DNA from: an uncultured Fibrobacter sp.
GTDB taxonomy: Bacteria; Fibrobacterota; Fibrobacteria; Fibrobacterales; Fibrobacteraceae
Assembly (NCBI GenBank): GCA_946413655.1
Contig: CAMKLO010000007.1
Coordinates: 1-64,000, forward strand
Length of the DNA stretch: 64,000 nt
Reading direction: 5' to 3'
Shown: positions 1 to 8,327 of the stretch, piece after piece
Layout of the letters: every line of letters starts with the position of its first letter
Position numbering within the stretch: the first letter of the stretch is position 1
Notes under the pieces: generated by a model
Database searches by the model: none
Seen by the model: the letters and a program-made list of their open reading frames with translations, nothing else
What the model was told of the DNA's origin: nothing
Translations under genes and position numbers: made by a program

Positions 1-858
1 ATCCCGGACTCAGTTCCGGGATCACCATCTAGTTCCAGCAAGGAGATTGCCACGACCTCTTCGAGTTCTCGCAATGACGTAATGCGGTCCTCCTCTTCTT
101 CCGTCATCCTGAGTAGCAGCCGTCATTCCGGACCTGATCCGGAATCCAGTAGCAGTTTTGAGCCGTTTGATCATTTTAAATGCCTAGCAGATAACTGGAA
201 TATCAGGGATACCATTTACAAACAGTTTACCGATACGCGCAATGGGCGTAGCTACTATTACTTTACAGCATATTCGTCTAAAACAGGGCGAAAAGTGACT
301 GTCATGGCAGAAAACCTGAATATCGGCAAGATGGTATTAGGTTCAGAAGAGCAGAATGACGATAATGAAATAGAACGCTACTGTTACGATAATGACCCCG
401 CCATGTGCGATAAGTATGGCGGGCTGTACCAGTGGGCGGAAATGATGCAACTGCCGAGCCGTTGTAATACGGATAACTGCGATGGAAAAATAAAAGGTGA
501 ACATCAGGGAATTTGCCCCGATGGATGGCGATTGTTTGAATGGGATGATTTTGTTATTGTAAAAGAATTTTATGATAAATATGACGACGGCTACGCACCT
601 GGGCTTCGTTCGCAATGCTTTAGCGGTTACAATACGAGCGGATTTTCCCTTATGGGTGCCGGTTTAAGAAAACCAGAGGGAAGGTTTGATCGGTTGCTAG
701 AATTTGCTGGTTGGTTCTATCCTGATGAAGTTGATGATAATCAAGAAATGGCTCATGGTGGTTTAGTTAGTCGCTATGATGATGATGAAGTTCCTCAAAA
801 GAATGATAGACACTATAAAACCTACGGTTACTCTGTCCGCTGCGTAAAAATAGAGTAG
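1..858 (+). CDS. FISUMP-domain surface protein, 5' end outside the window
   Basis: The frame is open from base 1, so the gene begins upstream; the ATG at 82 is internal. The first ~55 visible residues are a serine-rich linker, followed by one FISUMP domain. Its recognisable elements are the start GRSYYYF, MAENLNIG, a YGGLYQWAEMM segment, CPDGWRLFEWDDF and the closing SVRCVKIE. The family is cell-surface or secreted in Fibrobacter, but its biochemical role is unknown. The linker DNA contains palindromes of the dispersed repeat family (125-145 reads ATTCCGGA, a 5-base loop, TCCGGAAT), so part of the linker is translated repeat DNA. A signal peptide cannot be checked because the 5' end is missing. 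Confidence 0.85.
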   Translation: MPDSVPGSPSSSSKEIATTSSSSRNDVMRSSSSSVILSSSRHSGPDPESSSSFEPFDHFKCLADNWNIRDTIYKQFTDTRNGRSYYYFTAYSSKTGRKVTVMAENLNIGKMVLGSEEQNDDNEIERYCYDNDPAMCDKYGGLYQWAEMMQLPSRCNTDNCDGKIKGEHQGICPDGWRLFEWDDFVIVKEFYDKYDDGYAPGLRSQCFSGYNTSGFSLMGAGLRKPEGRFDRLLEFAGWFYPDEVDDNQEMAHGGLVSRYDDDEVPQKNDRHYKTYGYSVRCVKIE

Positions 859-892
859 AACAATCTCCCAAATTCGAAAAACCATACCGTAA

Positions 893-926
893 CTGGATCC
901 TTCACCCTTGCAGGGTTCAGGATGAC
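893..926. repeat. Dispersed REP-like palindromic element
   Basis: The element begins CTGGATCCTTC and ends CAGGATGAC, with a central hairpin CCCTTGCAGGG. Near-copies occur at 16641-16674 (opposite orientation, inside a gene) and 46866-46897. It lies between the FISUMP gene and the AICAR transformylase gene. It is followed by a partial second copy (GAGGATGACAGG) before the transformylase leader. Confidence 0.75.
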
Positions 927-1024
927 AAGGTCGAGGATGACAGGGGTTCAAGAAGACGGACTTCCGGATGATGAATTGTGTTTTTTCTATATTTTTTTCG
1001 GAAAAAATTCACAAAGGAAACGAT

Positions 1025-2077
1025 ATGTCCGAAGAATTGAATCTCAAGTTTGTTGATCCCGTGCCGATGCGTTACGGTGAAAACTCCCACCAGTCCGCCG
1101 TGTTCTACCGCGACCCGACCTGCACCGAAGCAAACCTCGCTTCCGCAAAGCAGCTCTGGGGTAAGGAACTTTCGTACAACAACATCGTTGACGCCGACGC
1201 CGCCCTCGAAATGGCTCGCGAATTCAGCGACGGCAATGCAGTCGTAATCGTGAAGCACATGAACCCGTGCGGTCTTGCCACAGGCGAAACGCTCCGCGAA
1301 GCTTTGGAAGCCGCATGGGCAGGTGACCCGGTGTCCGCTTTCGGTTCCGTAATCGCCGTGACCCGTAAGGTCGATCTTAAGACTGCCGAATTCCTCAAGG
1401 GCAAGTTCGTCGAAATCTTGCTCGCTCCGGCATTCGATGACGACGCTCTCGAATTTTTGAAGAACAAGTCCAAGGATATCCGCCTCCTCGAAGTCGGCGA
1501 AATCAAGAAGGCTGTCGCATGCAAGGTCTATAAGCACGTGATTGGCGGCATGCTCGTCCAGGACCGCGACATCGGTACTTGGGAAAAGTTCGAATGCGTC
1601 ACGAAGGCCCAGTTCCCGAAGAACAAGGAAGACCTCGCCCGCTTCACCTGGCTCGTCACGAAGCACACGAAATCGAATGCCATCGTGATGTGTTACGAAT
1701 ACAAGCCGGGTTATTTCCAGGTCATGGGCCTTGGCCCGGGCCAGCCGAACCGCATCGACAGTAACCTCCGCCTCTGCCAGCCGCGCGTACGCGACAACGT
1801 CGCCCGCATGCCTGAAGCCAAGGAATTCTTCGATGAAAACGGCAAACTCGTGAACGAAGCCGGTCTCAAGGCTCTCGAAAAGAAGGTCTTCGGCGAAGTC
1901 GTGATGGGTTCCGATGCGTTCTTCCCGTTCCCGGACAACGTCGAAGCCGCACACGATGCCGGCGTCCGCTACATCGTCCAGCCGGGCGGCTCCAAGAAGG
2001 ATGACCTCTCCATCGAATCGGCAGACAAGTTTGGCATCGCGATGGTGTTCACCGGAATGCGCCATTTCCGCCACTAA
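1025..2077 (+). CDS. purH: AICAR transformylase, stand-alone PurH C-terminal domain
   Basis: Transfers a formyl group from 10-formyl-THF to AICAR to make FAICAR, the penultimate step of IMP synthesis, in the cytoplasm. The 350-residue product carries RYGENSHQ (residues 16-23) and the catalytic KHMNPCG motif (Lys77-His78), both hallmarks of the PurH transformylase domain. The N-terminal MGS-like IMP cyclohydrolase domain of bifunctional PurH (~520 residues) is absent. The upstream DNA is a repeat plus a short leader, not a broken cyclohydrolase. Start chosen at 1025 because AAAGGAAACG precedes it; an in-frame ATG at 968 would add a hydrophobic, non-conserved stretch. A PurO-type cyclohydrolase at 5535-6269 probably does the last step. 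Confidence 0.92.
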   Translation: MSEELNLKFVDPVPMRYGENSHQSAVFYRDPTCTEANLASAKQLWGKELSYNNIVDADAALEMAREFSDGNAVVIVKHMNPCGLATGETLREALEAAWAGDPVSAFGSVIAVTRKVDLKTAEFLKGKFVEILLAPAFDDDALEFLKNKSKDIRLLEVGEIKKAVACKVYKHVIGGMLVQDRDIGTWEKFECVTKAQFPKNKEDLARFTWLVTKHTKSNAIVMCYEYKPGYFQVMGLGPGQPNRIDSNLRLCQPRVRDNVARMPEAKEFFDENGKLVNEAGLKALEKKVFGEVVMGSDAFFPFPDNVEAAHDAGVRYIVQPGGSKKDDLSIESADKFGIAMVFTGMRHFRH

Positions 2078-2093
2078 TTTGTTATAGGTAAGA

Positions 2094-2549
2094 ATGATTC
2101 CAGTTTCTCAAAAAGAATCCAATCAAAGGGAGAAGGACCTCTACTACGCAGTTCTCTCCTTCTTGAAAAGTGTCCGCAAGGCAGGCAAGACGACCGCCAA
2201 GGAATGGAGCGATTACCGTTCCAAGCTGAAAGGTATTGCGCCGACGCCCGAATTGAGCAAGGCGACCGACATGTGGACTATGGATAACTTGGATCAATTC
2301 CAGCCGGACAAATCGCAACTTCCTCCGCTGAATGACATGGAGTCTGTCGCCAAGGTTTCGCCCGAGTTTCTTTCGCAGTTGCTGGAAGCTTTGTACTACG
2401 GCATGCTGAACTTGACTCAGGCGAACCTGATTTCGGACGAAATTCAGGACGCGGATCCGGATTGCGTGAGTACGGCATCCCTCGAAGAATTGTTGGTCAA
2501 GCTCTGGATCGGAAACGCCAAGAGCTACCGGAAAATTGTGGTGAATTAG
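2094..2549 (+). CDS. Conserved-looking cytoplasmic protein, unknown function
   Basis: A 151-residue protein with no signal peptide, no membrane segment and no motif I can assign. It is helical-looking and mildly charged. It starts 17 bases after the purH stop with AGGTAAGA upstream, so it is probably co-transcribed with purH. The ATG at 2094 is the only sensible start. A link to purine synthesis is suggested only by position. Confidence 0.7.
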   Translation: MIPVSQKESNQREKDLYYAVLSFLKSVRKAGKTTAKEWSDYRSKLKGIAPTPELSKATDMWTMDNLDQFQPDKSQLPPLNDMESVAKVSPEFLSQLLEALYYGMLNLTQANLISDEIQDADPDCVSTASLEELLVKLWIGNAKSYRKIVVN

Positions 2550-2573
2550 CGGCGGAGCCGCAGTTACTTCGCC

Positions 2574-2692
2574 CTTCGGGCTAGTTACTAGAACTTAGTT
2601 ACTAGATATTAGTTAAGAGTTACTAGAGAATTTTAAGAACAATCTAGTAACTAGTAACTTAGAACTATTAACTAACTTAACTATTGAACTGT
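2574..2692. repeat. ACTAG ladder repeat (copy 1)
   Basis: This is a low-complexity inverted-repeat block. Several AGTTACTAG or TTAGTTA units are followed by a short loop and then TCTAGTAACTAGTAACTT and AGAACT. The two arms are mutually complementary and could form a long hairpin. It runs right up to the trmFO start codon, leaving no clear Shine-Dalgarno sequence for that gene. Copies 2 and 3 are at 6270-6352 and 54659-54805. Confidence 0.8.
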
Positions 2693-2693
2693 T

Positions 2694-4025
2694 ATGAACG
2701 ATAAAGTACGTGTTATTGGTGGTGGTCTTGCTGGCTGTGAAGCGGCGTTGCAATTGGCAAGCCGTGGTTTTCAGGTGGATTTGTACGAAATGCGCCCCGT
2801 AAAACAGACGCCCGCCCACAGGGATGGTCACCTCGCCCAACTCGTCTGCTCCAACAGTTTCAAGGCTTTAGGCATCACGAGCGCCCACGGGCTTTTAAAA
2901 GCGGAACTCACGCTGCTCGGGAGTTTTTTGCTGGAGTGCGCACGCGAAGCGGCCGTACCTGCAGGCGATTCCCTCACCGTGAACCGCGACATTTTTAGCG
3001 AACTTGTCGAAAAGAAGATTGCGGAATTCCCGAACATCACGCTGCACCGCGAAGAAGTGACGAGCCTCGAAGGCGATTGCCCGACGCTCGTGGCCGCGGG
3101 GCCTTTGGCTAGTGATGCGCTCGCCGACGATATTTTCAAGCGCCTCGGCAGCAACCGTCTGCACTTCTTTGACGCGATTGCGCCCGTCGTCGAGACGGAC
3201 AGCATCGACTTTGACCATGCTTTCTACATGAACCGCTGGGAAAAAGGCGAAACGGCGGACTTTATCAACTGCCCGCTGGACAAGGAAACATACACGGAAT
3301 TTGTGCGCAAGCTCTGCGAGGCCGAAGCGACAGAACCGCGCCCGTTCGAAAAACGCGAACTTTTTGAAGGCTGCCTGCCGGTCGAAGAAATGGCGCGTCG
3401 TGGCTACGAAACTCTCCGCCACGGGCCCATGCGCCCGATAGGGCTTGGGCTTGGAAACAACGGCCATTTGTGGTATGCCGTGATCCAGCTCCGTGCCGAA
3501 AACAAGCAGAAGACGTTGTTCAACATGGTCGGTTTCCAGACGCGCCTCAAGTGGGGCACGCAAAAGGAAATCTTCACGATGGTGCCAGCGCTCCGCAATG
3601 CGAAATTCGCACGCCTCGGCTGCATGCACCGCAACACGTTCATCGAATCGCCCAAATTTTTGGACGCCACACTGCGCCTGCGCCCGGAACTCGACTGCGC
3701 CAAGGACATTCCGCCCACGTGGTTTGCAGGCCAGATTACAGGTTCCGAAGGCTATACCGAAGCGGTCGCCACAGGCTGGTACGCCGCCTGGAACATGGCG
3801 CAGACGATTTTGCACGGGCATTCCGACCCGCTCCCGGAAGAGAGCTGCATCGGCTCCCTCATGAATCGCCTTGTCGAAGAGAACGAGGACTTCCAGCCGA
3901 TGAATTTCAACTTCGGGCTGCTCCCCCACCACGAAGGCCTGAAGAAAAAGAACAAGAAAGAAATTCTAGCCGAACGAGCCGAGCACGCCGTCCGCGAATG
4001 GATTGCGGCCCGAAACATGGCGTAA
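2694..4025 (+). CDS. trmFO: Folate-dependent tRNA (uracil-54) methyltransferase TrmFO
   Basis: Makes ribothymidine at position 54 of tRNA using methylene-THF and FAD. The 443-residue length matches the family. The FAD-binding GGGLAGCEAA is at residues 9-18. CSNSF with the catalytic cysteine (Cys52, equivalent to Cys53 of Bacillus TrmFO) and the second conserved cysteine in EGCLPVEEM (about Cys227) are present, as is the C-terminal FAD motif region around TGSEGYTEA. No ribosome-binding site is obvious: the leader is the ACTAG ladder. The next gene begins 4 bases after the stop. Confidence 0.97.
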   Translation: MNDKVRVIGGGLAGCEAALQLASRGFQVDLYEMRPVKQTPAHRDGHLAQLVCSNSFKALGITSAHGLLKAELTLLGSFLLECAREAAVPAGDSLTVNRDIFSELVEKKIAEFPNITLHREEVTSLEGDCPTLVAAGPLASDALADDIFKRLGSNRLHFFDAIAPVVETDSIDFDHAFYMNRWEKGETADFINCPLDKETYTEFVRKLCEAEATEPRPFEKRELFEGCLPVEEMARRGYETLRHGPMRPIGLGLGNNGHLWYAVIQLRAENKQKTLFNMVGFQTRLKWGTQKEIFTMVPALRNAKFARLGCMHRNTFIESPKFLDATLRLRPELDCAKDIPPTWFAGQITGSEGYTEAVATGWYAAWNMAQTILHGHSDPLPEESCIGSLMNRLVEENEDFQPMNFNFGLLPHHEGLKKKNKKEILAERAEHAVREWIAARNMA

Positions 4026-4029
4026 AAGT

Positions 4030-5421
4030 ATGCGTAACGAGATTCGACAAGCGATTCTGCAGCAACAGCTGAAAGACGGGGAAATGCTCCCGTCCGTGCG
4101 CAAGCTGATGAAGACGTTTGGAGTCTCGTCGGGAACCATTCAGGGCGTGCTCAAGCAGCTCTCCGAAGAAGGCCTCATCTACAGCATCCGTGGCAAGGGA
4201 TTTTTCTGGGGCAAAGCCCCAGACGCCAACGACCTGGCTCAACTTCTATCCAAGACCGTCCACCGCGAAACGGTTCTCGAACGGCTTGAAAAAGAATTTA
4301 CGACCGACTGGGAAAAAGGATTCCTCGACCCGAACAAGAACTTGCCGCTTGCGAAGGAACTTTCCGACCGCTACAACGTTTCGCAGACGATTCTCCGCAA
4401 GTTCCTGATTCATAAAGTAAATCAGGGCATTCTCGTTCGCAGAGGGCGTTTGTACGCATTTGCCTCCCCGTTAAAGACAAAAACCGTTAAGAATTTCAGC
4501 CAGATTCTGTTCGTCACGCGATGCAATTCCTGGGGTGGTTTTACCGCCGAAAGCGAACGAGAACTCGACTTTTTGCGTTTGGTTTATCAAACCGCTGGCG
4601 AACAACATTTCAAGCTCATTTTGCTCGGCATCAACGAAGAAAGCGGCAAGCTCATTGACCGCAGCGGGAAAATCTGCCGACTCACGGACTATCCGAACGC
4701 TATCGGAGCGGTGCTTTCTACATTGCTCGTGCAAAAGCCTCTCCCGCTCTTGCAACTTTTTTACGGAGTCAAGTACCCCGTTTCTGTTTGGTGGGAGCAG
4801 CCTCCCAATGATATCCCGAGCCGTTTTTTGAACAAAAGCAACTGGGCGTTTTTCAACTCGACGTTCGGCGAGATTCCAGGATTGCAAATGGGCAAGCATC
4901 TATTGCAAAAAGGATTCAAGAAAGTCTGCTATTTTTCGCCCTACCACAACAGTTCCTGGTCCAAGGACCGCCTGACAGGCCTTCAAAATTCAGGCATCGA
5001 AGTAACAGCCTTCACCGATGACGAATTCGCAAGCCCTTGGGATTACAAGGAAATCGCAAGAGCCAAGGCGCCAAGGCTTTCCGTCGAAATTTACGCCCGA
5101 AATCTCGTCAAGAAAAAGCTCCTTAAATTTGCAAAGGACGTGCCCGCCGATTGCAACTGCTGGGTCTGCGTGAACGATGAAGTGGCGGGACTTTTCTACG
5201 AAATCAGCGATGAAGGCGAGTGCAACTTGCCCGGCGAAAAGACCGACCCGAACGTGTTCGGATTTGACAACTCCGCCGAAAGCTATTTGCTTCGAATCGC
5301 CTCGTACGACTTCAACACAAGCGCACTTATCAAACAAATTTTCTACTACATCGAAAATCCCGACGGTTTCGGCAATAAAAAACGCCTGCACCAAATACTC
5401 GGGCAGGTCGTCGAGAAGTAG
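4030..5421 (+). CDS. GntR-type regulator with two winged helices and a LacI-like sensor domain
   Basis: A predicted transcription factor of 463 residues. Residues 1-65 form a GntR winged helix (LPSVRKLMKTFGVSSGTIQ). Residues ~95-145 form a second winged-helix unit (LAKELSDRYNVSQTILRKF). The remainder, starting near ILFVTRCNSW, resembles the periplasmic-binding-protein fold of LacI/AraR sensors and should bind a small ligand. An in-frame ATG at 4003 lies inside trmFO, so the start at 4030 is preferred; its ribosome-binding site is weak and translation may be coupled to trmFO. Ligand and targets are unknown; sugar response is usual for this architecture. Confidence 0.85.
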   Translation: MRNEIRQAILQQQLKDGEMLPSVRKLMKTFGVSSGTIQGVLKQLSEEGLIYSIRGKGFFWGKAPDANDLAQLLSKTVHRETVLERLEKEFTTDWEKGFLDPNKNLPLAKELSDRYNVSQTILRKFLIHKVNQGILVRRGRLYAFASPLKTKTVKNFSQILFVTRCNSWGGFTAESERELDFLRLVYQTAGEQHFKLILLGINEESGKLIDRSGKICRLTDYPNAIGAVLSTLLVQKPLPLLQLFYGVKYPVSVWWEQPPNDIPSRFLNKSNWAFFNSTFGEIPGLQMGKHLLQKGFKKVCYFSPYHNSSWSKDRLTGLQNSGIEVTAFTDDEFASPWDYKEIARAKAPRLSVEIYARNLVKKKLLKFAKDVPADCNCWVCVNDEVAGLFYEISDEGECNLPGEKTDPNVFGFDNSAESYLLRIASYDFNTSALIKQIFYYIENPDGFGNKKRLHQILGQVVEK

Positions 5422-5422
5422 G

Positions 5423-5530
5423 TTGTAGGTTTTAGGGGGTAGGTCTTAGGTTCATTATCGCGACATCGTCGCCCTTTACTGACGTGCGTAGCACATGTAA
5501 CTTACCTAAAGCCTAACTCCTATTACCTAA
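5423..5530. repeat. TAGGTT ladder inverted repeat between convergent genes
   Basis: The left arm repeats TAGGTTGTAGGTTTTAGG-like units. The right arm repeats complementary CCTAAAGCCTAA and ACCTAATAGCCTA units, with about 50 unrelated bases between them. The design matches the ACTAG ladders but the core word differs. It sits exactly between the convergent regulator and IMP cyclohydrolase genes and could act as a two-way transcription stop. Confidence 0.65.
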
Positions 5531-5534
5531 TAGC

Positions 5535-6269
5535 CTATACGTTCTTATTCACGATAATCGTCTTGGCTTCGAAGGTTTCGCGGTCGATCCACTTGACCAT
5601 CAAGGAGACCTTGTTGTCTGCGTTGAGAGCGTCCCAGTAAGATTTGAGCGTTTCTTCGGCAGTGGCGAAAATCGGCATGAGCTTCGGGAAGCCGTTGAAA
5701 GACGGAATCGGCTTGCCGTCGGTTTCGTAGGTGCTGATGAAGTGGCCTAGACCTGGCAGAGCCTTTTCGAATTCAAACGTCATGCGTTCGCAGCCAGCGT
5801 CTTCGCTGTTGCCCCTGCTCTTGAGGATGGAGAGCTTGTAGATAGCCGGTTCAGCATTCTTGTAGTGGATGCCGGAAATACGCGGCGTGAAGTTCGGAGC
5901 ATCGTCTTCGTACTGGCGAGTGCGGAGAGCGCTTTCAAAGGTGCCACCGAGCTTGATGGCGTTGTAAATCGTGTCCGTCTGGTCGCCGTTCGTGATAATC
6001 TGCACGTCCTTCGTGTGGCGAGCCGGATAGTAAATGATGAGGTGCGGGTCCGTGAGCTTCGATTCGTCGAAAGCCTTCGTCTTCATGAATCCCGTATCAG
6101 CTTCGATTTCGAAAACGCGGTTACGGCTGTTCACGCTGCGGCCCATGATCCAGTAAACCTGCACGTAGGACTTGCCATCGGCGCTTGTGCCAAGCACGAT
6201 GCCGCGTCCCGGATACGGGTTCTTGGAGAGGTCGTTGAAATTCTGTTTTGCTTCGTCTGTGTAGTTCAT
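5535..6269 (-). CDS. purO: IMP cyclohydrolase, archaeal PurO-type family
   Basis: Expected to close the ring of FAICAR to give IMP, the last step of purine synthesis. The 244-residue protein has the family's N-terminal block YPGRGIVLG, the YW.MGRS.NSRNRVF signature (residues ~39-53), and conserved DPHLIIYYP and NGDQTD segments. Bacteria usually use the N-terminal half of PurH for this step; here PurH lacks that half, so the two genes complement each other. The start codon follows directly on an ACTAG ladder, without a visible Shine-Dalgarno sequence. Assignment is by family resemblance; the activity is inferred. Confidence 0.85.
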   Translation of the reverse strand: MNYTDEAKQNFNDLSKNPYPGRGIVLGTSADGKSYVQVYWIMGRSVNSRNRVFEIEADTGFMKTKAFDESKLTDPHLIIYYPARHTKDVQIITNGDQTDTIYNAIKLGGTFESALRTRQYEDDAPNFTPRISGIHYKNAEPAIYKLSILKSRGNSEDAGCERMTFEFEKALPGLGHFISTYETDGKPIPSFNGFPKLMPIFATAEETLKSYWDALNADNKVSLMVKWIDRETFEAKTIIVNKNV

Positions 6270-6352
6270 ATTTATTAGTTACTAGTTAATAGTTATCAGT
6301 TACTAGTAAATCTAGAAATGAAATTCTAGTAACTAGTAACTTCAAACTCATA
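6270..6352. repeat. ACTAG ladder repeat (copy 2)
   Basis: TTAGTTACTAG and AGTTACTAG units face CTAGAA, a short loop, TTCTAG and CTAGTAACTTC. Same arrangement as copies 1 and 3. It fills the whole gap between the small membrane-protein gene and the IMP cyclohydrolase start (both on the - strand). Confidence 0.8.
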
Positions 6353-6353
6353 A

Positions 6354-6761
6354 CTACCTTTTTGGATTGTAATTGTTCATCAGCACCATGGCTAGCGCGA
6401 CGCAGAACATCACGACACTGCCGACAACGACCTGTTGCTTATGGTCGTATTCGCGCTTGACGTAAGACGGATTCGTCTCATTGATTTCCTGGAGTGTCGG
6501 ACCTTTCGCCAGCTTCGTTGAATCAACGCCGAACACTTTTTCAATCTGTTCGTCGGACATGTTCAGCGTACTCGTGTACGTGCTATCAAACGAGTCCATT
6601 TTTTTTTCTTCTGCGAAAGAGGGGGCCGCAAAGAATAGGGCAAGCAACACCGCGAGCAACAAACTGCCCCGGATTGCCACGCCCCCACTTCGACTACGCT
6701 CAGCGACCTTGGGCTCGCAATGACAAGATCGAAACACGGAAACAAGTCGCTTCGGCAACAC
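6354..6761 (-). CDS. Small membrane protein with repeat-derived N-terminus
   Basis: As read from the GTG at 6761 it is 135 residues long. Residues ~31-50 are a signal-like hydrophobic stretch ending APSFA, followed by a charged region and a C-terminal membrane segment (VVVGSVVMFCVALAMVLM). Residues ~12-30 are translated from a dispersed repeat (DNA 6670-6724, with CTTCGACTACGCTCAGCGACC). So either the gene truly begins with repeat-coded sequence or the original start was destroyed by its insertion. No ATG lies between the repeat and the hydrophobic stretch. Function unknown. Confidence 0.55.
   Translation of the reverse strand: MLPKRLVSVFRSCHCEPKVAERSRSGGVAIRGSLLLAVLLALFFAAPSFAEEKKMDSFDSTYTSTLNMSDEQIEKVFGVDSTKLAKGPTLQEINETNPSYVKREYDHKQQVVVGSVVMFCVALAMVLMNNYNPKR
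6670..6724. repeat. Dispersed repeat inside the N-terminal codons of a small gene
   Basis: The block GCCACGCCCCC, ACTTCGACTACGCTCAGCG, GGGCTCGCAATGACA belongs to the REP-like set. A second partial copy (TTCGATAAACTCAGTG, CGGCTCAGCGACC) follows at 6761-6793. Related text occurs at 35324-35345 (CCTTCGGCAAGCTCAGGGACC). Confidence 0.65.
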
Positions 6762-6785
6762 TTCGATAAACTCAGTGCATCGGCT

Positions 6786-6832
6786 CAGCGACCTTATTTC
6801 TCTCGTCTCTAGTCTCTCGTCTCTCGTCTTAA
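6786..6832. repeat. Short pyrimidine-rich direct repeats at the gatB 3' end
   Basis: TCTCTCGTCTCTAGTCTCTCG and similar words repeat three to four times immediately downstream of gatB and overlap its last codons. This may be a third, simpler ladder type. There is no matching complementary arm here. Confidence 0.5.
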
Positions 6833-8286
6833 CCTTCCTTCGCGAGCTTGTCGAGTATCTGGTTCACGAGGCCTGGGTTAGCCTTGCCGCCGGACTTGCG
6901 CATCGTCATACCCACGAGGAAGCCCTTCAGCGCAACCTTGCCTGCCTTGAATTCGGCGAACTGGGCAGCGTTAGCGGCGCAGACTTCGCGAACCACGGCT
7001 TCAATAGCGGCGGTGTCGGTCACCTGCACCAGGCCCTTTTCCTTCACAATCGCTTCGGGATCCTTGCCTGTTTCGAACATTTCGGCGAAGACCGTTTTTG
7101 CAATCTTACCGTTGATGGTGTTGTCGGCAATCAGGTTCACAAGCGTGCAAAGCTGTTCCGGCTTAATCTTGAGGGCAGAGAGACCGCCTTCCACATCCTT
7201 GAGCTTGGCCAAAAGTTCCGTGATGACCCAGTTGGCGAGCACCTTGCCGTTCTTGCAGTTCTTCGCGGCGGTGTCGTACCATTCGCTCACGTCGCGGTCT
7301 TCCGTGAGCACCATGGCGTCGTATTCGGAAACACCGAAGTCGTCCATGAAGCGCTTGCGGCGGGCATCCGGCAGTTCCGGAAGCGTGCGGCGGATTTCTT
7401 CCACAAAGGCCGGGTCAGTCACGAGGCGGACCATGTCCGGTTCCGGGAAGTACTTGTAGTCGTGGGCGTCTTCCTTGGAGCGGATGACGATGGTCTTGTC
7501 CGCGTTGGGGTCGTAACGCTTGGTGCACTGTTCGACTTCCTTGCCGGCATCGAGGGTCGAGGCCTGCAAGTTCATTTCGCAGTACAGGGCCTTTTCGAGG
7601 TTCGTAAAGCTGTTCAAGTTCTTGATTTCGGCGCGGATACCGAACGGAGCGTCTTCAGATGCGCGCAGCGAAATGTTACCGTCGCAGCGCATGTTGCCGT
7701 TTTCCATGTTGGCGTTAGAAACGCGCGTGTATTCAAGCGTCTGCTTGATTTTCTTCAGCACGAGCACGGCTTCTTCTGGGCTGCGGATATCCGGTTCCGT
7801 CACGATTTCGCAAAGTGGCGTGCCGCAGCGGTTCGCGTCAAAATGGCTCTGGGAGGGGCTCATGTCGTGGATGAGCTTGCCCGCGTCTTCTTCCATGTGG
7901 ATACGGGTAATGCCCACGCGCTTCTTGGTGCCGTCGGCCTTTACGATTTCGAGCCAGCCGTTCTTGCAAATCGGATGGTCATACACCGGAAGTCCACCCG
8001 TCTGCGTAATCTGGTAACCCTTCGGCAGGTCCGGGTAGAAGTAGTTCTTACGAGTCCACATGGCGTTCAAATCAATTTCGCAGTTCAAAGCGAGACCCAA
8101 GCGAATGGCGTATTCTACAGCCTTCTTGTTCGGCACCGGCATTGCACCCGGCATACCGAGGCAAACAGGGCAAACATGCTTGTTCGGGCTTGTGTTGACT
8201 TCAATTTCGCAACCGCAGAACATCTTCGTCTTGGTCGCAAGCTGACAATGGATTTCGAGACCGATAACAGGACAATAGTTGGACAT
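6829..8286 (-). CDS. gatB: Aspartyl/glutamyl-tRNA amidotransferase subunit B
   Basis: Part of GatCAB, which converts Glu-tRNA(Gln) and Asp-tRNA(Asn) to the amidated forms. The 485 residues match family length. VIGLEIHCQL near the N-terminus, the cysteine cluster C..C..CPVCLGMPG, KNYFYPDLPKGYQITQ and the C-terminal YqeY-like domain ending in PGLVNQILDKL are all present. GGAG lies 6 bases before the ATG. gatA and gatC are not in the window. Confidence 0.97.
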   Translation of the reverse strand: MSNYCPVIGLEIHCQLATKTKMFCGCEIEVNTSPNKHVCPVCLGMPGAMPVPNKKAVEYAIRLGLALNCEIDLNAMWTRKNYFYPDLPKGYQITQTGGLPVYDHPICKNGWLEIVKADGTKKRVGITRIHMEEDAGKLIHDMSPSQSHFDANRCGTPLCEIVTEPDIRSPEEAVLVLKKIKQTLEYTRVSNANMENGNMRCDGNISLRASEDAPFGIRAEIKNLNSFTNLEKALYCEMNLQASTLDAGKEVEQCTKRYDPNADKTIVIRSKEDAHDYKYFPEPDMVRLVTDPAFVEEIRRTLPELPDARRKRFMDDFGVSEYDAMVLTEDRDVSEWYDTAAKNCKNGKVLANWVITELLAKLKDVEGGLSALKIKPEQLCTLVNLIADNTINGKIAKTVFAEMFETGKDPEAIVKEKGLVQVTDTAAIEAVVREVCAANAAQFAEFKAGKVALKGFLVGMTMRKSGGKANPGLVNQILDKLAKEG

Positions 8287-8327
8287 AAAAACTCCGTATT
8301 ATTTCACGGGGAAAAATTTAGAAAATA

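Noticed and set aside
917..2074. Long frame opposite the AICAR transformylase gene
   Set aside because: The transformylase motifs are clear; the antisense frame has none and no start signal.
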